From NCBI GenBank assembly GCA_024279275.1, contig JAJRRS010000156.1:1-59398 (forward strand): a stretch of DNA of 59,398 nt, given 5' to 3'. Below are positions 17,607-26,347 of this stretch, piece by piece; the stretch's first letter is position 1, and the number at the start of each line of letters is the position of its first letter. A model generated the notes under the pieces. It was not told the origin of the DNA. It searched no databases and saw nothing but the letters and a program-made list of their open reading frames with translations. A program made the position numbers and the translations under genes. This DNA is from Planctomycetota bacterium. Its GTDB lineage: Bacteria > Planctomycetota > Phycisphaerae > Phycisphaerales > Phycisphaeraceae.

Positions 17607-18452
17607 TTACGAGCCCTTCTTGTAAGCAAATCCCTTGGGGAAGGGAAGTGCCTCGAAATTTACATCCAGGTTCCTCAGCGTTTCACTGTGGCCGATGAAT
17701 AACGTTCCGTCGTTCTGGAGTTGTTCGTGGAATAGTTTGGCGCAGTGATTTTTCATCGAGTCGTCGAAGTAGATCATCACGTTGCGGCAGAAGATCACGT
17801 CCCACATGCCGAATCGTTTGGCGGCGAGTCTGTCTTTGAGGTTGAGTTTCTCAAAGTGGACCATGCTCTGGATCGTTGGGTCGAGTTGGTACATGCTGCC
17901 GTCTTGCTTGAAGTACCGGTTGAGTATCATCGGGTTGACCGACCGGATCGAGTAGTGGGGGTACTTTGCGTTTTGGGCGGTCATCAAGACTTTTTCACTG
18001 ATGTCGGTGCCCAGGATTTCGATCTTCCAGTCGGAAAGCCGCACGCCCAGGGAGCGGTGAATCTGCATCGCCAGTGTGTAGGGTTCCTCGCCGCTGGAGC
18101 ATGCGGCGGACCAGATCCGAAGTGTTTTGCTGGCGTTTCTGGATTCGATCAGCTTGGGTAGTATTTCGCGTTCGAAGACGTCGAGCTGAGGCTCGTTTCT
18201 AAAGAAGCTGGTTTCGTTGATGGTAATGCGGTTGAACATTTCCTGGAACTCGTCGGTCTGGTATGGGCCGGCGGTCAGGAACATGATGTATTGATCGAAG
18301 TCATCGAATTCGAGTTCGTCGAGGCGTCGTGCGAGTCTGCTTTCGAGGACGTATTTTTTGGAGTCCTGGAAGAAGATGCCGGAGCGTTCATAGACGACTT
18401 TGCGAAGTTTTTCGAACTGCGCGGTACTCATGGTTTTATTTTGGATCGGCAT
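17607..18452 (-). CDS. cheR: Chemoreceptor methyltransferase CheR
   Basis: A 281-residue SAM-dependent methyltransferase that methylates glutamates on chemoreceptors. Seen: the N-terminal helical domain (about 10-80), the motif INETSFFRNEP, the SAM site WSAACSSGEEPYTLAM, GTDISEKVL, and DVIFCRNVMIYFD near 220. The length is normal. It is placed between cheW and cheA. With CheB in the same operon the methylation-adaptation pair is complete, but no receptor gene lies in the window. Confidence 0.96.
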   Translation of the reverse strand: MPIQNKTMSTAQFEKLRKVVYERSGIFFQDSKKYVLESRLARRLDELEFDDFDQYIMFLTAGPYQTDEFQEMFNRITINETSFFRNEPQLDVFEREILPKLIESRNASKTLRIWSAACSSGEEPYTLAMQIHRSLGVRLSDWKIEILGTDISEKVLMTAQNAKYPHYSIRSVNPMILNRYFKQDGSMYQLDPTIQSMVHFEKLNLKDRLAAKRFGMWDVIFCRNVMIYFDDSMKNHCAKLFHEQLQNDGTLFIGHSETLRNLDVNFEALPFPKGFAYKKGS

Positions 18453-18524
18453 ACGTTTTCCCTGGTCTGACGGTTAGCGGCCCCCCGCTATTGTCTTCCG
18501 TGAATCTGGTGTCACTCGCTGCTG

Positions 18525-19055
18525 TTATGCGGCGTTAGAGGTTTGTTCGATCTCAGCGATTTCATCTGAGGTAAATAATTTTTCAAGGTTCAGGAGGATC
18601 AGCAGGCGGTCGTCGAGTTTGCCGACGCCTTGGACGTAGTCGGTGTCCTGCCCGCTGACCATGGCTGGGGCGGGTTCGACGATGTTTGCGTTGATCCGCA
18701 AGACTTCGTTGACACTATCGACTGTGAATCCGATCACGCGGCTGGCGATCTCGACGACGATGATGCGAACATTGTCTGAGTTTTCCAGTTTAGCCAGGCC
18801 AAAGCGTTTGCGAAGGTCGATCACGGGGATGATCTTGCCTCGGAGGTTGATGACACCTTCGACAAACGGTGGACTCTGAGGCACACGGGTGATCTGCATC
18901 ATCCGGTTGATTTCCTGCACGCTGAGGATCGGGACGGCGTACTCCTCGTCGCCGACCTCGAAGCTTACTAACTGAAGTAGTTCGCTATCGGCGGAGGCCT
19001 GGGTGATGGCGTCGTTGATGTCTTCTGTGGTCTGGGCCTGTGTTTCAGTAGCCAT
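18525..19055 (-). CDS. cheW: Chemotaxis coupling protein CheW
   Basis: A 176-residue adaptor joining CheA to receptors. CheW-fold landmarks: LLQLVSFEVGDEEYAVPI, VQEINRMMQITRVPQSP, GVINLRGKIIPVIDLRKRFG and VDSVNEVLRI. I choose the ATG at 19055 because AAGGA lies seven bases upstream and the length then suits the family; the frame stays open to 19151, adding 32 residues that look like leader sequence. It is the first gene of the che operon. Confidence 0.93.
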   Translation of the reverse strand: MATETQAQTTEDINDAITQASADSELLQLVSFEVGDEEYAVPILSVQEINRMMQITRVPQSPPFVEGVINLRGKIIPVIDLRKRFGLAKLENSDNVRIIVVEIASRVIGFTVDSVNEVLRINANIVEPAPAMVSGQDTDYVQGVGKLDDRLLILLNLEKLFTSDEIAEIEQTSNAA

Positions 19056-19399
19056 CGTTTGATCCTTCATGCTTTCGGTTCGCATAACATCTGCTGGAGA
19101 CGCTTCGATCCCGGTTGCGTTCATGGGTATGGCATAGCCTGCAATGCCCATTTCAGTCCGCGGTCATGCTTAGCATCGGGGGGGGCGGGCTTATGCTTTA
19201 GGGGTTGACGGTCTGATGGCCCGGAAGTGGTGCGGTGGGAGGGGTTACAGATTTATCGGAGGCGGGGAGTATGGGTTTTGACAGTATTGGGTTAGCCATT
19301 TTGCGACCGTATTGCAGTCACCGGTTAGCTGCTGCCCCCCTTGGGTGTTGTGCCACGGCGTAGCGGACAGGCGTGGGGAAAGGTAGACTGGGTGACGTT
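19056..19399. other. Upstream region of the chemotaxis operon
   Basis: This 344-bp space separates leftward cheW from the rightward lipoprotein gene. It must hold both promoters but I could not point to a clean sigma-70, sigma-28 or sigma-54 site. No repeat or gene is seen. Confidence 0.35.
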
Positions 19400-19981
19400 A
19401 TGAGAAATGCCGCTGTGATACTGAGCCTGTTGTGTGTGGTGCTGATAGAAGTCGGTTGCTCTCGGGCGGTCGTTACGGCTGATAACCCGACACGGGTGGG
19501 TGCTGGCGAATACCGGGAGACATTTGATATTGCGTTAGAGGTTCTGCGTGACCACGGCTTCACGATCGACCGCCGGGATTATCGGTTTGGTGTGATCACG
19601 ACGTTGCCGTTGGGGTCGCCGAACCTGTTTGAGGTCTGGAACGACCAGAACACGACCGGCCAGCAGGCGGTGGAATCGACGCTTGCCAGCGAGCAGCGCC
19701 GGGTCAATGTGAATATCACGGGGCGCGGCCCAACGGATGGTCCCGGCCACGCAGGCTTAGAGTCCGGCTATATGCTGGAAGTCGAGGTGGTGCTTGAACG
19801 GCGACAGGTTCCCACCCGTCGGCTTGCAGGCTCGGCTCGAAGAAACGTCTTCTCCAATCTCGCCGCCCCCCCCAAAGAGCTGATCGACCGCGGTGTCACA
19901 GGGAATTACTGGGAAGTTGTGGGCAGAGATCCGTACCTGGAAGCGCGGCTGATAAAAGAGATCGCCGAGCGGGTTAAATAA
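19400..19981 (+). CDS. Putative lipoprotein of unknown function
   Basis: About 193 residues from the ATG at 19400. The N-terminus MRNAAVILSLLCVVLIEVGC is a lipoprotein signal ending in Cys, so the mature protein is lipid-anchored by Lgt (encoded at 40.8 kb). The rest is a small alpha/beta domain (FDIALEVLRDHGFTIDRRDY and GVITTLPLG) that suggests an envelope protein. I do not recognise the family with confidence. It has no operon partner. Confidence 0.75.
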   Translation: MRNAAVILSLLCVVLIEVGCSRAVVTADNPTRVGAGEYRETFDIALEVLRDHGFTIDRRDYRFGVITTLPLGSPNLFEVWNDQNTTGQQAVESTLASEQRRVNVNITGRGPTDGPGHAGLESGYMLEVEVVLERRQVPTRRLAGSARRNVFSNLAAPPKELIDRGVTGNYWEVVGRDPYLEARLIKEIAERVK

Positions 19982-20129
19982 ATAACCGCTTCGCTACAGT
20001 AGCGGCCCACAAGACGCGCACATAATGCTATCAGGCCTGCACCTGGGTCATCATTACATTTAAGCCAACGTGCGATGTTTCATCCAGAGGGACAGTCGAG
20101 TGTTTGATCGTCGCTAATGGGGCATTTTT

Positions 20130-20876
20130 ATGTTTAAGAAATTGTCGATCGTTGGGCTGTGCTTCTTTTCGTTTTTTTTATTTGGTTGTGCTAAGAAGCC
20201 GACGGATGTTTTTCTTTTGATCGGGCAGTCCAATATGGCTGGTCGGGCGGAATTGCTTGAGCAGGATGCGGAGCCGATACCTGGTGTGTTGTTGCTTAAT
20301 AAAAGTGGCAGGTGGGTGGATGCTCATCATCCGCTGAACCGTTACGCGGCTGATCGCAAGGCGATGAGCATGCAGCGGTTTAATCTGGGCGGGCCTTTCG
20401 CTGAATCACTTGTACGCACTGGCCATGCCGAGGTGCCGGGGCTGGTCGTTAATGCCCGGGGGGGGACGGGGATCGAGTTGTGGCTACCCGGGGAAGACCT
20501 GTATGAGCATGCGATCAGGCGGGTCCGTGCGGTGGGGGATGTCCGGCTGGCTGGGGTTCTCTGGCATCAGGGCGAGAGCAACAGCAAGGATGAAGCCTAT
20601 GGGGAGAAACTTGAGCAACTCATCACGGGGCTGCGTGAAGATATTGGGCAACCCGATCTGCTGTTTATTGCTGGTCACATCTCAGGTGAAAATATAATAA
20701 ACGAGCAGATGGATGTGGTTGCGGAAAAACTCCCGGGTGTGGCGGTTGTTTCTGTTGACGGGCTTAATCGGTTCGATGGGACGCATTACGATCGGGATGC
20801 GTTGATTGCTTTGGGGGAACGGTATGCGGAGGCGTATCGGGCGCTTGTGGGGAAGCATGATGACACAGGTAAGTGA
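20130..20876 (+). CDS. SGNH/SASA-type carbohydrate esterase, lipoprotein
   Basis: A 248-residue esterase of the sialate O-acetylesterase (SASA, DUF303) group. Lipoprotein signal MFKKLSIVGLCFFSFFLFGC; block I GQSNMAG carries the nucleophilic Ser; the GVLWHQGESN block is diagnostic; the C-terminal THYDRD supplies the catalytic His and Asp. Such enzymes remove acetyl groups from plant or algal polysaccharides or from sialic acids. It is surface-anchored and stands alone, without glycoside hydrolases nearby. The substrate is not inferable. Confidence 0.88.
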   Translation: MFKKLSIVGLCFFSFFLFGCAKKPTDVFLLIGQSNMAGRAELLEQDAEPIPGVLLLNKSGRWVDAHHPLNRYAADRKAMSMQRFNLGGPFAESLVRTGHAEVPGLVVNARGGTGIELWLPGEDLYEHAIRRVRAVGDVRLAGVLWHQGESNSKDEAYGEKLEQLITGLREDIGQPDLLFIAGHISGENIINEQMDVVAEKLPGVAVVSVDGLNRFDGTHYDRDALIALGERYAEAYRALVGKHDDTGK

Positions 20877-21053
20877 TCCGTGATACATGCGGGCAAGTTG
20901 AGCTACCTGTTGATGTTTCGATGTTGAGGCTATGACTGAGCCATGACACGCGGCATGTACCCGGGGACGTTCATTTGTGGCTGATCGCGGGCTGTTCTGT
21001 CCTCATTAACGCCGGTTCTTCCCCCCCATGCTCGATCCGGCTACACTTTGATT

Positions 21054-21962
21054 ATGAACACCAAAATCGATGCTGAGCGTATGACGCTGCGGATCGGGCA
21101 CAGCCCGGATCCTGATGATGCGTTTATGTGGTACCCGTTAGCTAATTTTACTGCGCCGGATGGTCAGAAGCTGACGCCGAAGATTGATACGGGGCGGTAT
21201 GACTTTGTTCATGTACTGGAAGATATCCAGTCATTGAATGAGCGGAGTGAAAAAGGCGAGCTGGAGATCACGGCGTTGTCGATCCATCAGTACCCGTTTA
21301 TTGCGGATAAGTATGCGTTGACGAGTTGTGGTTCGTCGATGGGGGATGGGTATGGGCCGATGATTGTGTCGCCCAAGGCGATGAGTGTTGCGGACCTTAA
21401 GGGGAAGCGTCTGGCGATCCCGGGGTATCAGACCACGGCCTGGCTGGCGACGCAGCTCATGCTGGCGGAGCAGGGGATGAGTAAGGACGACGTCATCGCA
21501 GAGTTTGTGATGTTTGATGAGATTATCCCGAGGGTTATCGCAGGCGAATTTGATGCGGGGCTGATTATTCATGAGGGGCAGTTGACTTACCGCAACGATG
21601 GGCTGGCGTGTGTCAGTGACTTGGGCAAGTGGTGGACCGATTCGCGGAAGCTGCCGTTGCCTTTGGGTGGTAACGCGATCCGTCGTGATCTGGGCGATCA
21701 GATGCCGGCGATTTGTCGGGTGTTGTTGGATTCTATTGAGTATGCGTTGGAGAACCGGGAGGAAGCGGTGGCGTTTGCGTTGAACTGGGCCCGTGATATG
21801 GGGTCGGACCTGGCGGACGAGTTTGTGGGGATGTATGTCAATCAGTGGACGCTGGATTACGGCGATCGCGGTCGGGAGGCGGTGCGCAAGCTGTTGGGCG
21901 AGGCGGTGGCTGCGGGGCTTGTGCCGGATTGCGGGGAGATTGATTTTGTGGAGCCGGGGTGA
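21054..21962 (+). CDS. mqnD: 1,4-dihydroxy-6-naphthoate synthase MqnD (futalosine menaquinone pathway)
   Basis: About 302 residues. The signature GHSPDPDDAFMWYPL near the N-terminus and the periplasmic-binding-like fold with SIHQYPFIADKYALTSCGSSMGDGYGP are typical of MqnD, which converts cyclic de-hypoxanthine futalosine to 1,4-dihydroxy-6-naphthoate in menaquinone synthesis. The start is ATG at 21054; a TTG two codons earlier is possible. The other mqn genes are not in the window. MqnA is the closest alternative, but the SPDPDDAF motif favours MqnD. Confidence 0.9.
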   Translation: MNTKIDAERMTLRIGHSPDPDDAFMWYPLANFTAPDGQKLTPKIDTGRYDFVHVLEDIQSLNERSEKGELEITALSIHQYPFIADKYALTSCGSSMGDGYGPMIVSPKAMSVADLKGKRLAIPGYQTTAWLATQLMLAEQGMSKDDVIAEFVMFDEIIPRVIAGEFDAGLIIHEGQLTYRNDGLACVSDLGKWWTDSRKLPLPLGGNAIRRDLGDQMPAICRVLLDSIEYALENREEAVAFALNWARDMGSDLADEFVGMYVNQWTLDYGDRGREAVRKLLGEAVAAGLVPDCGEIDFVEPG

Positions 21963-21998
21963 ATGATTTCGGTGAAGGGGTGATTGCAAAGGGGGCGC

Positions 21999-22044
21999 GG
22001 AGACCCCGTCAAAGCACCGGGGCGGTGCATCAACGGGCTTTGGG
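21999..22044. repeat. 46-bp structured repeat, copy 2
   Basis: Second copy of the element at 7415-7460. The inner stem GCACC/GGTGC with loop GGGGC is identical. The outer stem is CCCGT/ACGGG instead of CCCAC/GTGGG, so both sides changed together. It lies between mqnD and the amidase gene, starting 37 bp after the mqnD stop. Confidence 0.8.
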
Positions 22045-22093
22045 AGAGTAATGGGAAGCAACTTGATCGGGTGGTAGCCAAACGGAGCTTGTA

Positions 22094-22804
22094 ATGTTGA
22101 CAAAGATGATGAGTGTGTTGTGTGTTGGGTTGGTGTTGTGTGGTTGTGCTTCGCAGAATGTTGCCGAGGGGGATGTCGCGCAGAATCGGCCTGTGGTTGA
22201 GAAGCCGGCGACGATTACGGCAGAGCAGTGGGGTTCGGACCCGTTGCCGATTCCGGATGATCGTAAGCATGTGCCGAGGTTCATTACGCTTCATCATGCG
22301 GGGGTTGATTGGAAGGCGGGGAGTGATCCTTATAAGAAGGTCCGCGATATGCAGGCGTGGGGGAAGAAGACGGTGGAGGATGGTGGGAAGGATTGGCCGG
22401 ACCTGGCTTACCATTTTTTGATTTCGCCGGACGGGCAGATATTTGAGGGTCGGCCTATTGGTTATGAGCCGGAGACGAATACGAATTACGATGTGCATGG
22501 GCATATCGGTGTGCAGATGTGGGGGAACTTTGAGACTCAGCGGATCAGCCCGCATCAGGTCGAATCGGCGGCGCGTCTGGTCGCGTGGTTGTCACAGGAA
22601 TATGGTGTTGAGGATGCGTTGATAGGCGGGCATCGGGATGTGGCGGAGGGCACGAGTTGTCCCGGTGCGGACTTCTATCGTTATTTGGAGGATGGGCAAT
22701 TTTTGGGGTGGGTCAATCAGGTTCGAGAGGGTGAGGTGCCGGGGATTGACCTTGGGCCAGCACTTGAGGATGGGCCGACGGAGATGATTCCGCTGCCGGA
22801 GTAG
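22094..22804 (+). CDS. N-acetylmuramoyl-L-alanine amidase (Amidase_2/PGRP), lipoprotein
   Basis: A 236-residue zinc amidase that cuts the amide bond between muramic acid and the stem peptide. Lipoprotein signal MLTKMMSVLCVGLVLCGC. Zinc ligands are visible in ITLHHAG, in GGHRDV and at the Cys of GTSCPG; the substrate-side YHFLISPDGQIFEGRP block is typical of the T7 lysozyme/PGRP fold. Its presence supports a peptidoglycan wall, as do murE, murF and mraY. The C-terminus is short and acidic. Recycling or remodelling are both possible roles. Confidence 0.9.
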   Translation: MLTKMMSVLCVGLVLCGCASQNVAEGDVAQNRPVVEKPATITAEQWGSDPLPIPDDRKHVPRFITLHHAGVDWKAGSDPYKKVRDMQAWGKKTVEDGGKDWPDLAYHFLISPDGQIFEGRPIGYEPETNTNYDVHGHIGVQMWGNFETQRISPHQVESAARLVAWLSQEYGVEDALIGGHRDVAEGTSCPGADFYRYLEDGQFLGWVNQVREGEVPGIDLGPALEDGPTEMIPLPE

Positions 22805-22984
22805 GGGTTTTTTGGCGGGGAGGGGCTGATTAGAGGTCGGGGTCGATGAACGGTGGACCGCCCGGGGCATAGTCATCGGATGCAGGATTTGGCTTGACCT
22901 GCACAATAATGCCTATAATCTTATACTGTAATAACCCCGGCAATCAGCGGGTTCCGGCATCTACGCCGGCGGAGGCGTATGTCT

Positions 22985-23446
22985 ATGGCAACTATTGTTG
23001 TGCTTAATGGTCGTAATAAAGGCGAGTGGTACACGATTGGCAGCAAGGCGTTTGTCTTTGGGCGAGATAATAAGCTGTTGGCTCAGATCAACGATGCGTG
23101 TGTTTCTCGCGAGCACATGGAGGTTCGTAAAGAGTCAAGCGACAACTGTTATTACGCGGTGGATATGGATAGCCACAACGGGGTGTTTGTGAACAGCGAG
23201 CGGGTGATTAAGTTTAAGGCCTTGCACGAGGGGGACGTGATCCAGATTGGTCACACGTTGATGGCGGTCACGCTGGACGAGTTCGGTGATGATCTTCAGG
23301 CCAGGCGATACCTGCGTAACTGTGAGAATAAGTTCCAAAAAGAGATCGAGCATATGCGCGAGGCTGAGGATGGGCGTCGTGAAGAGATATCCGGGGCGAC
23401 GATGGGGCTGCGTGCGTTGCTGCCGTTTGGGAAGCGACGGAAGTGA
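22985..23446 (+). CDS. FHA-domain protein
   Basis: About 153 residues. An FHA domain spans about 1-100: FVFGRDNKLLAQINDACVSREH has the Arg and Ser-Arg-x-His core that binds phosphothreonine, and DSHNGVFVN holds the conserved Asn. A charged helix follows. I start at ATG 22985 since GGAGG is nine bases upstream; the ATG at 22979 is too close to it. It is likely a phospho-dependent adaptor. No Ser/Thr kinase is adjacent. It ends next to the terminase operon, convergent with it. Confidence 0.88.
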   Translation: MATIVVLNGRNKGEWYTIGSKAFVFGRDNKLLAQINDACVSREHMEVRKESSDNCYYAVDMDSHNGVFVNSERVIKFKALHEGDVIQIGHTLMAVTLDEFGDDLQARRYLRNCENKFQKEIEHMREAEDGRREEISGATMGLRALLPFGKRRK

Positions 23447-23499
23447 ATTTTGGGCCGTTCTGGTAATCCTAAAAGTTAGGGTGTTTGTTCGAGAGCGCG

Positions 23500-23515
23500 A
23501 AGCCGCAAGCGGCTT
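23500..23515. repeat. Small hairpin after the FHA gene
   Basis: AAGCCG and CGGCTT close a CAAG loop 54 bp beyond the FHA stop. No T-run follows. It could help end the FHA transcript. Confidence 0.35.
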
Positions 23516-23535
23516 ATGTGGGTAAGTACTGTTTC

Positions 23536-23636
23536 ATACGGATTCCATTAATCTTCGCGCGTAGACTGTAGGACAACTGTTGTTCAACCCTGTGTTTCCG
23601 TGCAAGGTTCAGGCTAAGATTAACTGGAGCCCGTAT
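23536..23636. repeat. Imperfect inverted repeat bordering the terminase operon
   Basis: The left arm (23536-23555, ATACGG..TCCA.TTAATCTT) and the reverse complement of the right arm (23616-23636) match at about 18 positions, with two mismatches and one extra base. The arms flank 60 bp and the right arm touches the terL stop codon. It marks the left edge of the phage-like module. It might be a bidirectional terminator, a site used in rearrangement, or chance. Confidence 0.5.
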
Positions 23637-25144
23637 TACAGGTAGCTGGTGGCGGTCAGGTTTTCGGACCCGGCTTCGAGGTTGATGATCATGTACCGCA
23701 GGGCATCGCAGAGATGGTCGGGGCCGTCTTTGATGGGGTCTTGGCGTTGCGGGTTACTTACGTCGAAATGATAGCAGCGCATGGCTTCGATGAGTTTTTC
23801 GCATCGGGGGTGTATGCGTAATGTTTTGCGGTCCAGTCGGCGCCGGATGCGTTCGATGCCGTCGCGGAGGGAAGAGCGTTTTGTTTTGACGGTGTGGCCG
23901 AGCTTGCGCAGGGCCTGGACATCGCTGATGCCGGTGTGGCTGTTGCGTTGGTTGCCTGCGGGATCGACGCCGAGCCATTGTGTGTGAGGCCAGCCGTGCA
24001 GGGAGGCTTGTTGATCGATGGCGTTCATGTGTTTGTCGAACGTGATGCCGGCCTGGATGTATTCATCGACGATATGTATGACGGTTTGGTTGTCATCTTC
24101 GTGGCCTTTGCCGACACAGGCCCAGAGCATGACGGTGGGGTTGCGCAGGCCAAAGTCCATGCCGCCGATCCAAGCCCAGTCATTGTGTTGCGGGTTGTCT
24201 TGTAGGACGTGGATTTCTGTATTGAATTCGGGGTAGACGCAGTCGCTGACCTGGGGTTGTCGGCACATCATCTCGACGGACCAGGTGCGTCGGCTGGTTC
24301 GGTGCCACTGCTGGACGAGGTCGTCGACGGGGATGAATCCGATCGCGGATTTGGCGAGGCCTTGGCAGTCGTCCCAGAGTACGCATTTGTCACAGGGGCG
24401 ATCTTTGGGGCACTGCTCGATCACATCCATTGCGGTCCACTTGAATAGTTTGGCGGAGCCGGGGTCGTTTTTTTGGAAGGCGTTGGTGATTTTGGCCATC
24501 AGTCCGAACGGTCGATGCATGGTGGAGAGTGCTTCGACGGCTCCCTGGACGCGCTTGTCGCCACAGACACTTGACCGGGTGACCATCTGTGCTGCTTCCC
24601 AGACGCCTGGCTCGAACTCTTCGACTTCATCGCAGCGGAGTTTTTGGACGCGCACGCCTCGGACGGATCGTTGAGAGCCGGCGAGGAGTTGGGCCTGGCT
24701 GCCGTTGGCCAGGGCGACGCGGCGTTGTGTGGGTTCGCCATCCAGGAGGGTTTGGAACCAGGGTCGATCGAGGAGGTTGATCAGGTGCTCAAACATTTTG
24801 GACGATTGCTCGAGTGATCCGCCGAGGATGCGGACCTGGATGCCGGGCTTGAAGAGCAGATCCAGGAGTGTGGCGATTGCGCCGAGCATGGTTTTGCCAC
24901 CGCCTCGGTTTGCCCAGACCACAGCGTCTTTGCTGGTTGCGGTTGTGTCATTCTGTGTATTTTCAAAGAAGGTGTGTAATAGATACTCAAACGGGGCGCT
25001 GCTGCCGGGTATCAGGGGGACTCGGGGGATCGTCATGCCAAGGACAACCTGAACAAAACGATGCAATTGGTCGGGTGTTTTGGGTTCAATCGCGAGCAGT
25101 TGTCGGGAAGAATCGCACGGTGCGGCGGGTTGTTGTTTAATCAT
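23636..25144 (-). CDS. terL: Phage terminase large subunit
   Basis: A 502-residue packaging motor. ATPase part: Walker A VWANRGGGKT (77-85) and Walker B LRCDEVEEF with Asp172 and Glu173. Nuclease part: Asp330 (GGMDFG), Asp394 (GVDPAG) and Asp476/Asp480 (DGPDHLCDALRY), arranged as in RNase H-type terminase nucleases. Between them is a four-cysteine cluster, Cys245, 251, 254 and 260. It overlaps the upstream terS-like gene by four bases (ATGA). The full set of catalytic residues argues against decay. The portal gene is 25 kb away on the other strand, not next door as in ordinary prophages. Confidence 0.93.
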   Translation of the reverse strand: MIKQQPAAPCDSSRQLLAIEPKTPDQLHRFVQVVLGMTIPRVPLIPGSSAPFEYLLHTFFENTQNDTTATSKDAVVWANRGGGKTMLGAIATLLDLLFKPGIQVRILGGSLEQSSKMFEHLINLLDRPWFQTLLDGEPTQRRVALANGSQAQLLAGSQRSVRGVRVQKLRCDEVEEFEPGVWEAAQMVTRSSVCGDKRVQGAVEALSTMHRPFGLMAKITNAFQKNDPGSAKLFKWTAMDVIEQCPKDRPCDKCVLWDDCQGLAKSAIGFIPVDDLVQQWHRTSRRTWSVEMMCRQPQVSDCVYPEFNTEIHVLQDNPQHNDWAWIGGMDFGLRNPTVMLWACVGKGHEDDNQTVIHIVDEYIQAGITFDKHMNAIDQQASLHGWPHTQWLGVDPAGNQRNSHTGISDVQALRKLGHTVKTKRSSLRDGIERIRRRLDRKTLRIHPRCEKLIEAMRCYHFDVSNPQRQDPIKDGPDHLCDALRYMIINLEAGSENLTATSYL

Positions 25145-25620
25145 TCGATGCCCTTGGGAATAATTCTGACTGCTGCTGGGGGTTGGGCGTCCGTATCACT
25201 GGAGTCTTGGTAGAGCAGGCGGCGTAGTGAATCTGCACCGGGGTCAGTCACGTGGGCTACGACGGGTGCGGTGAAGTCCGCGTCGATGTCCGCACGTTTC
25301 ATTTCGAGTTTCAGGAGATCGACGCAAGCCCTTCTGGAATTCTCTAATCCGGTTTTTTCGTCCTTGGGCTGGTTGGTTGCGAGGTCAAATAATTTACCTG
25401 CGGCGATCAATCGGTAACGGCTCAGTAGAAGTTGGGTCTGCAGATCGGCTAAGGCGCAGAGGCCTGCCAAGCAGCGGTGGTTGCTCTCATCTTGTATCCA
25501 TAGTGAAAGTGCGTCGGGTGAGAGTGCGTACTTGTTGTGAAGATCGGTTAAGTCGAATTTTGCATTGATCAGGTCGTTGATCAGGGCGGCGCGTCTCTTG
25601 GCGCTGATTTTTCTTGGCAT
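25141..25620 (-). CDS. Terminase small subunit-like protein
   Basis: A 159-residue protein directly before terL and translationally coupled to it. The first 45 residues are a helix-turn-helix-like segment (ISAKRRAALINDLINAKFDL, then HNKYALSPDALSLWI), followed by a long helical region and a variable tail. Position, size and N-terminal DNA-binding look fit a small terminase that recognises the packaging site. Sequence alone does not prove this. Confidence 0.6.
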   Translation of the reverse strand: MPRKISAKRRAALINDLINAKFDLTDLHNKYALSPDALSLWIQDESNHRCLAGLCALADLQTQLLLSRYRLIAAGKLFDLATNQPKDEKTGLENSRRACVDLLKLEMKRADIDADFTAPVVAHVTDPGADSLRRLLYQDSSDTDAQPPAAVRIIPKGIE

Positions 25621-25697
25621 GAGGTCTCGTGTGGTGTGGTTTGTGTTTGTGTGGGAGTGATTTTTTGAGACGGCTGGTGAAGCAGTCTGAGCAGCGG

Positions 25698-26339
25698 TTA
25701 TTCGGTAGCGTTAGGTGGGTTGGTGGGGGAGTCTGGTTTGAGGTGTTGGTTGAGCAGTTTCATGAGTGCTTCTTCGCGTGAGCCGACGAATTGATTAAGC
25801 GCTGTGTCCAGTTGTTTTTTCTGGTGGGGTAGCAGGAAAAAATGTACCGCTACGGGCATCTCGGCAAGGGATTTAGGTGGGCGGGGTGGCGGCGGTTGAT
25901 CTTTGATCTCGAGGTATTTTTTTAGTTGATCGATACGCTCAGGCAGGAGGTCGGCTAATGAGGCGAGGTTGTGTTGGTCTGCAAGCGAGCCAAGGAGGTT
26001 GGCGCGTTTGCGGGGGTCGTCCTGGCCTTGGAGGCGGTTGAGTGTGGCTAGCAGGACGAGGGCTTCGCGGTCGTCGGCTTGCCAGACAACGCAGTGGGCG
26101 GAGTCTTTTTTGGCTTGTTTAAGAGCGATGGCGCGGTGGTGGCCGTCAATGATCTGGTAGTCGCCAGTGTGCGGGGAATTGGCTGTGTTGGATTGATCGA
26201 GGGGGCGGACTATCAGGGGTGGGTATTGACCGGTCCGCTTGATGTGGTTGGCGAGCTTGGTGACCAGGTGCTCGGGCATGACGTTGCTGTTGGCGGGGTG
26301 GGGCTTGAGCTTGTCGAGTTTAATGGTTTGTGTATTCAT
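25698..26339 (-). CDS. ParB/Srx-fold nuclease-like protein
   Basis: About 213 residues from the ATG at 26339. The ParB N-domain runs from the start (IKLDKLKPHPANSN, HIKRTGQYPPLIVRP) to the GHHR motif (YQIIDGHHRAIALK). No parS-type HTH follows; the C-terminal half is a linker plus a helical region. Phage ParB-like proteins act as nucleases or regulators and are common near terminase genes. The open frame continues upstream to 26894, but that part is basic, low-complexity shadow of the acetyltransferase gene. It is unrelated to the chromosomal ParB at 10.4 kb except by fold. Confidence 0.85.
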   Translation of the reverse strand: MNTQTIKLDKLKPHPANSNVMPEHLVTKLANHIKRTGQYPPLIVRPLDQSNTANSPHTGDYQIIDGHHRAIALKQAKKDSAHCVVWQADDREALVLLATLNRLQGQDDPRKRANLLGSLADQHNLASLADLLPERIDQLKKYLEIKDQPPPPRPPKSLAEMPVAVHFFLLPHQKKQLDTALNQFVGSREEALMKLLNQHLKPDSPTNPPNATE

Positions 26340-26347
26340 GAGTGGCG

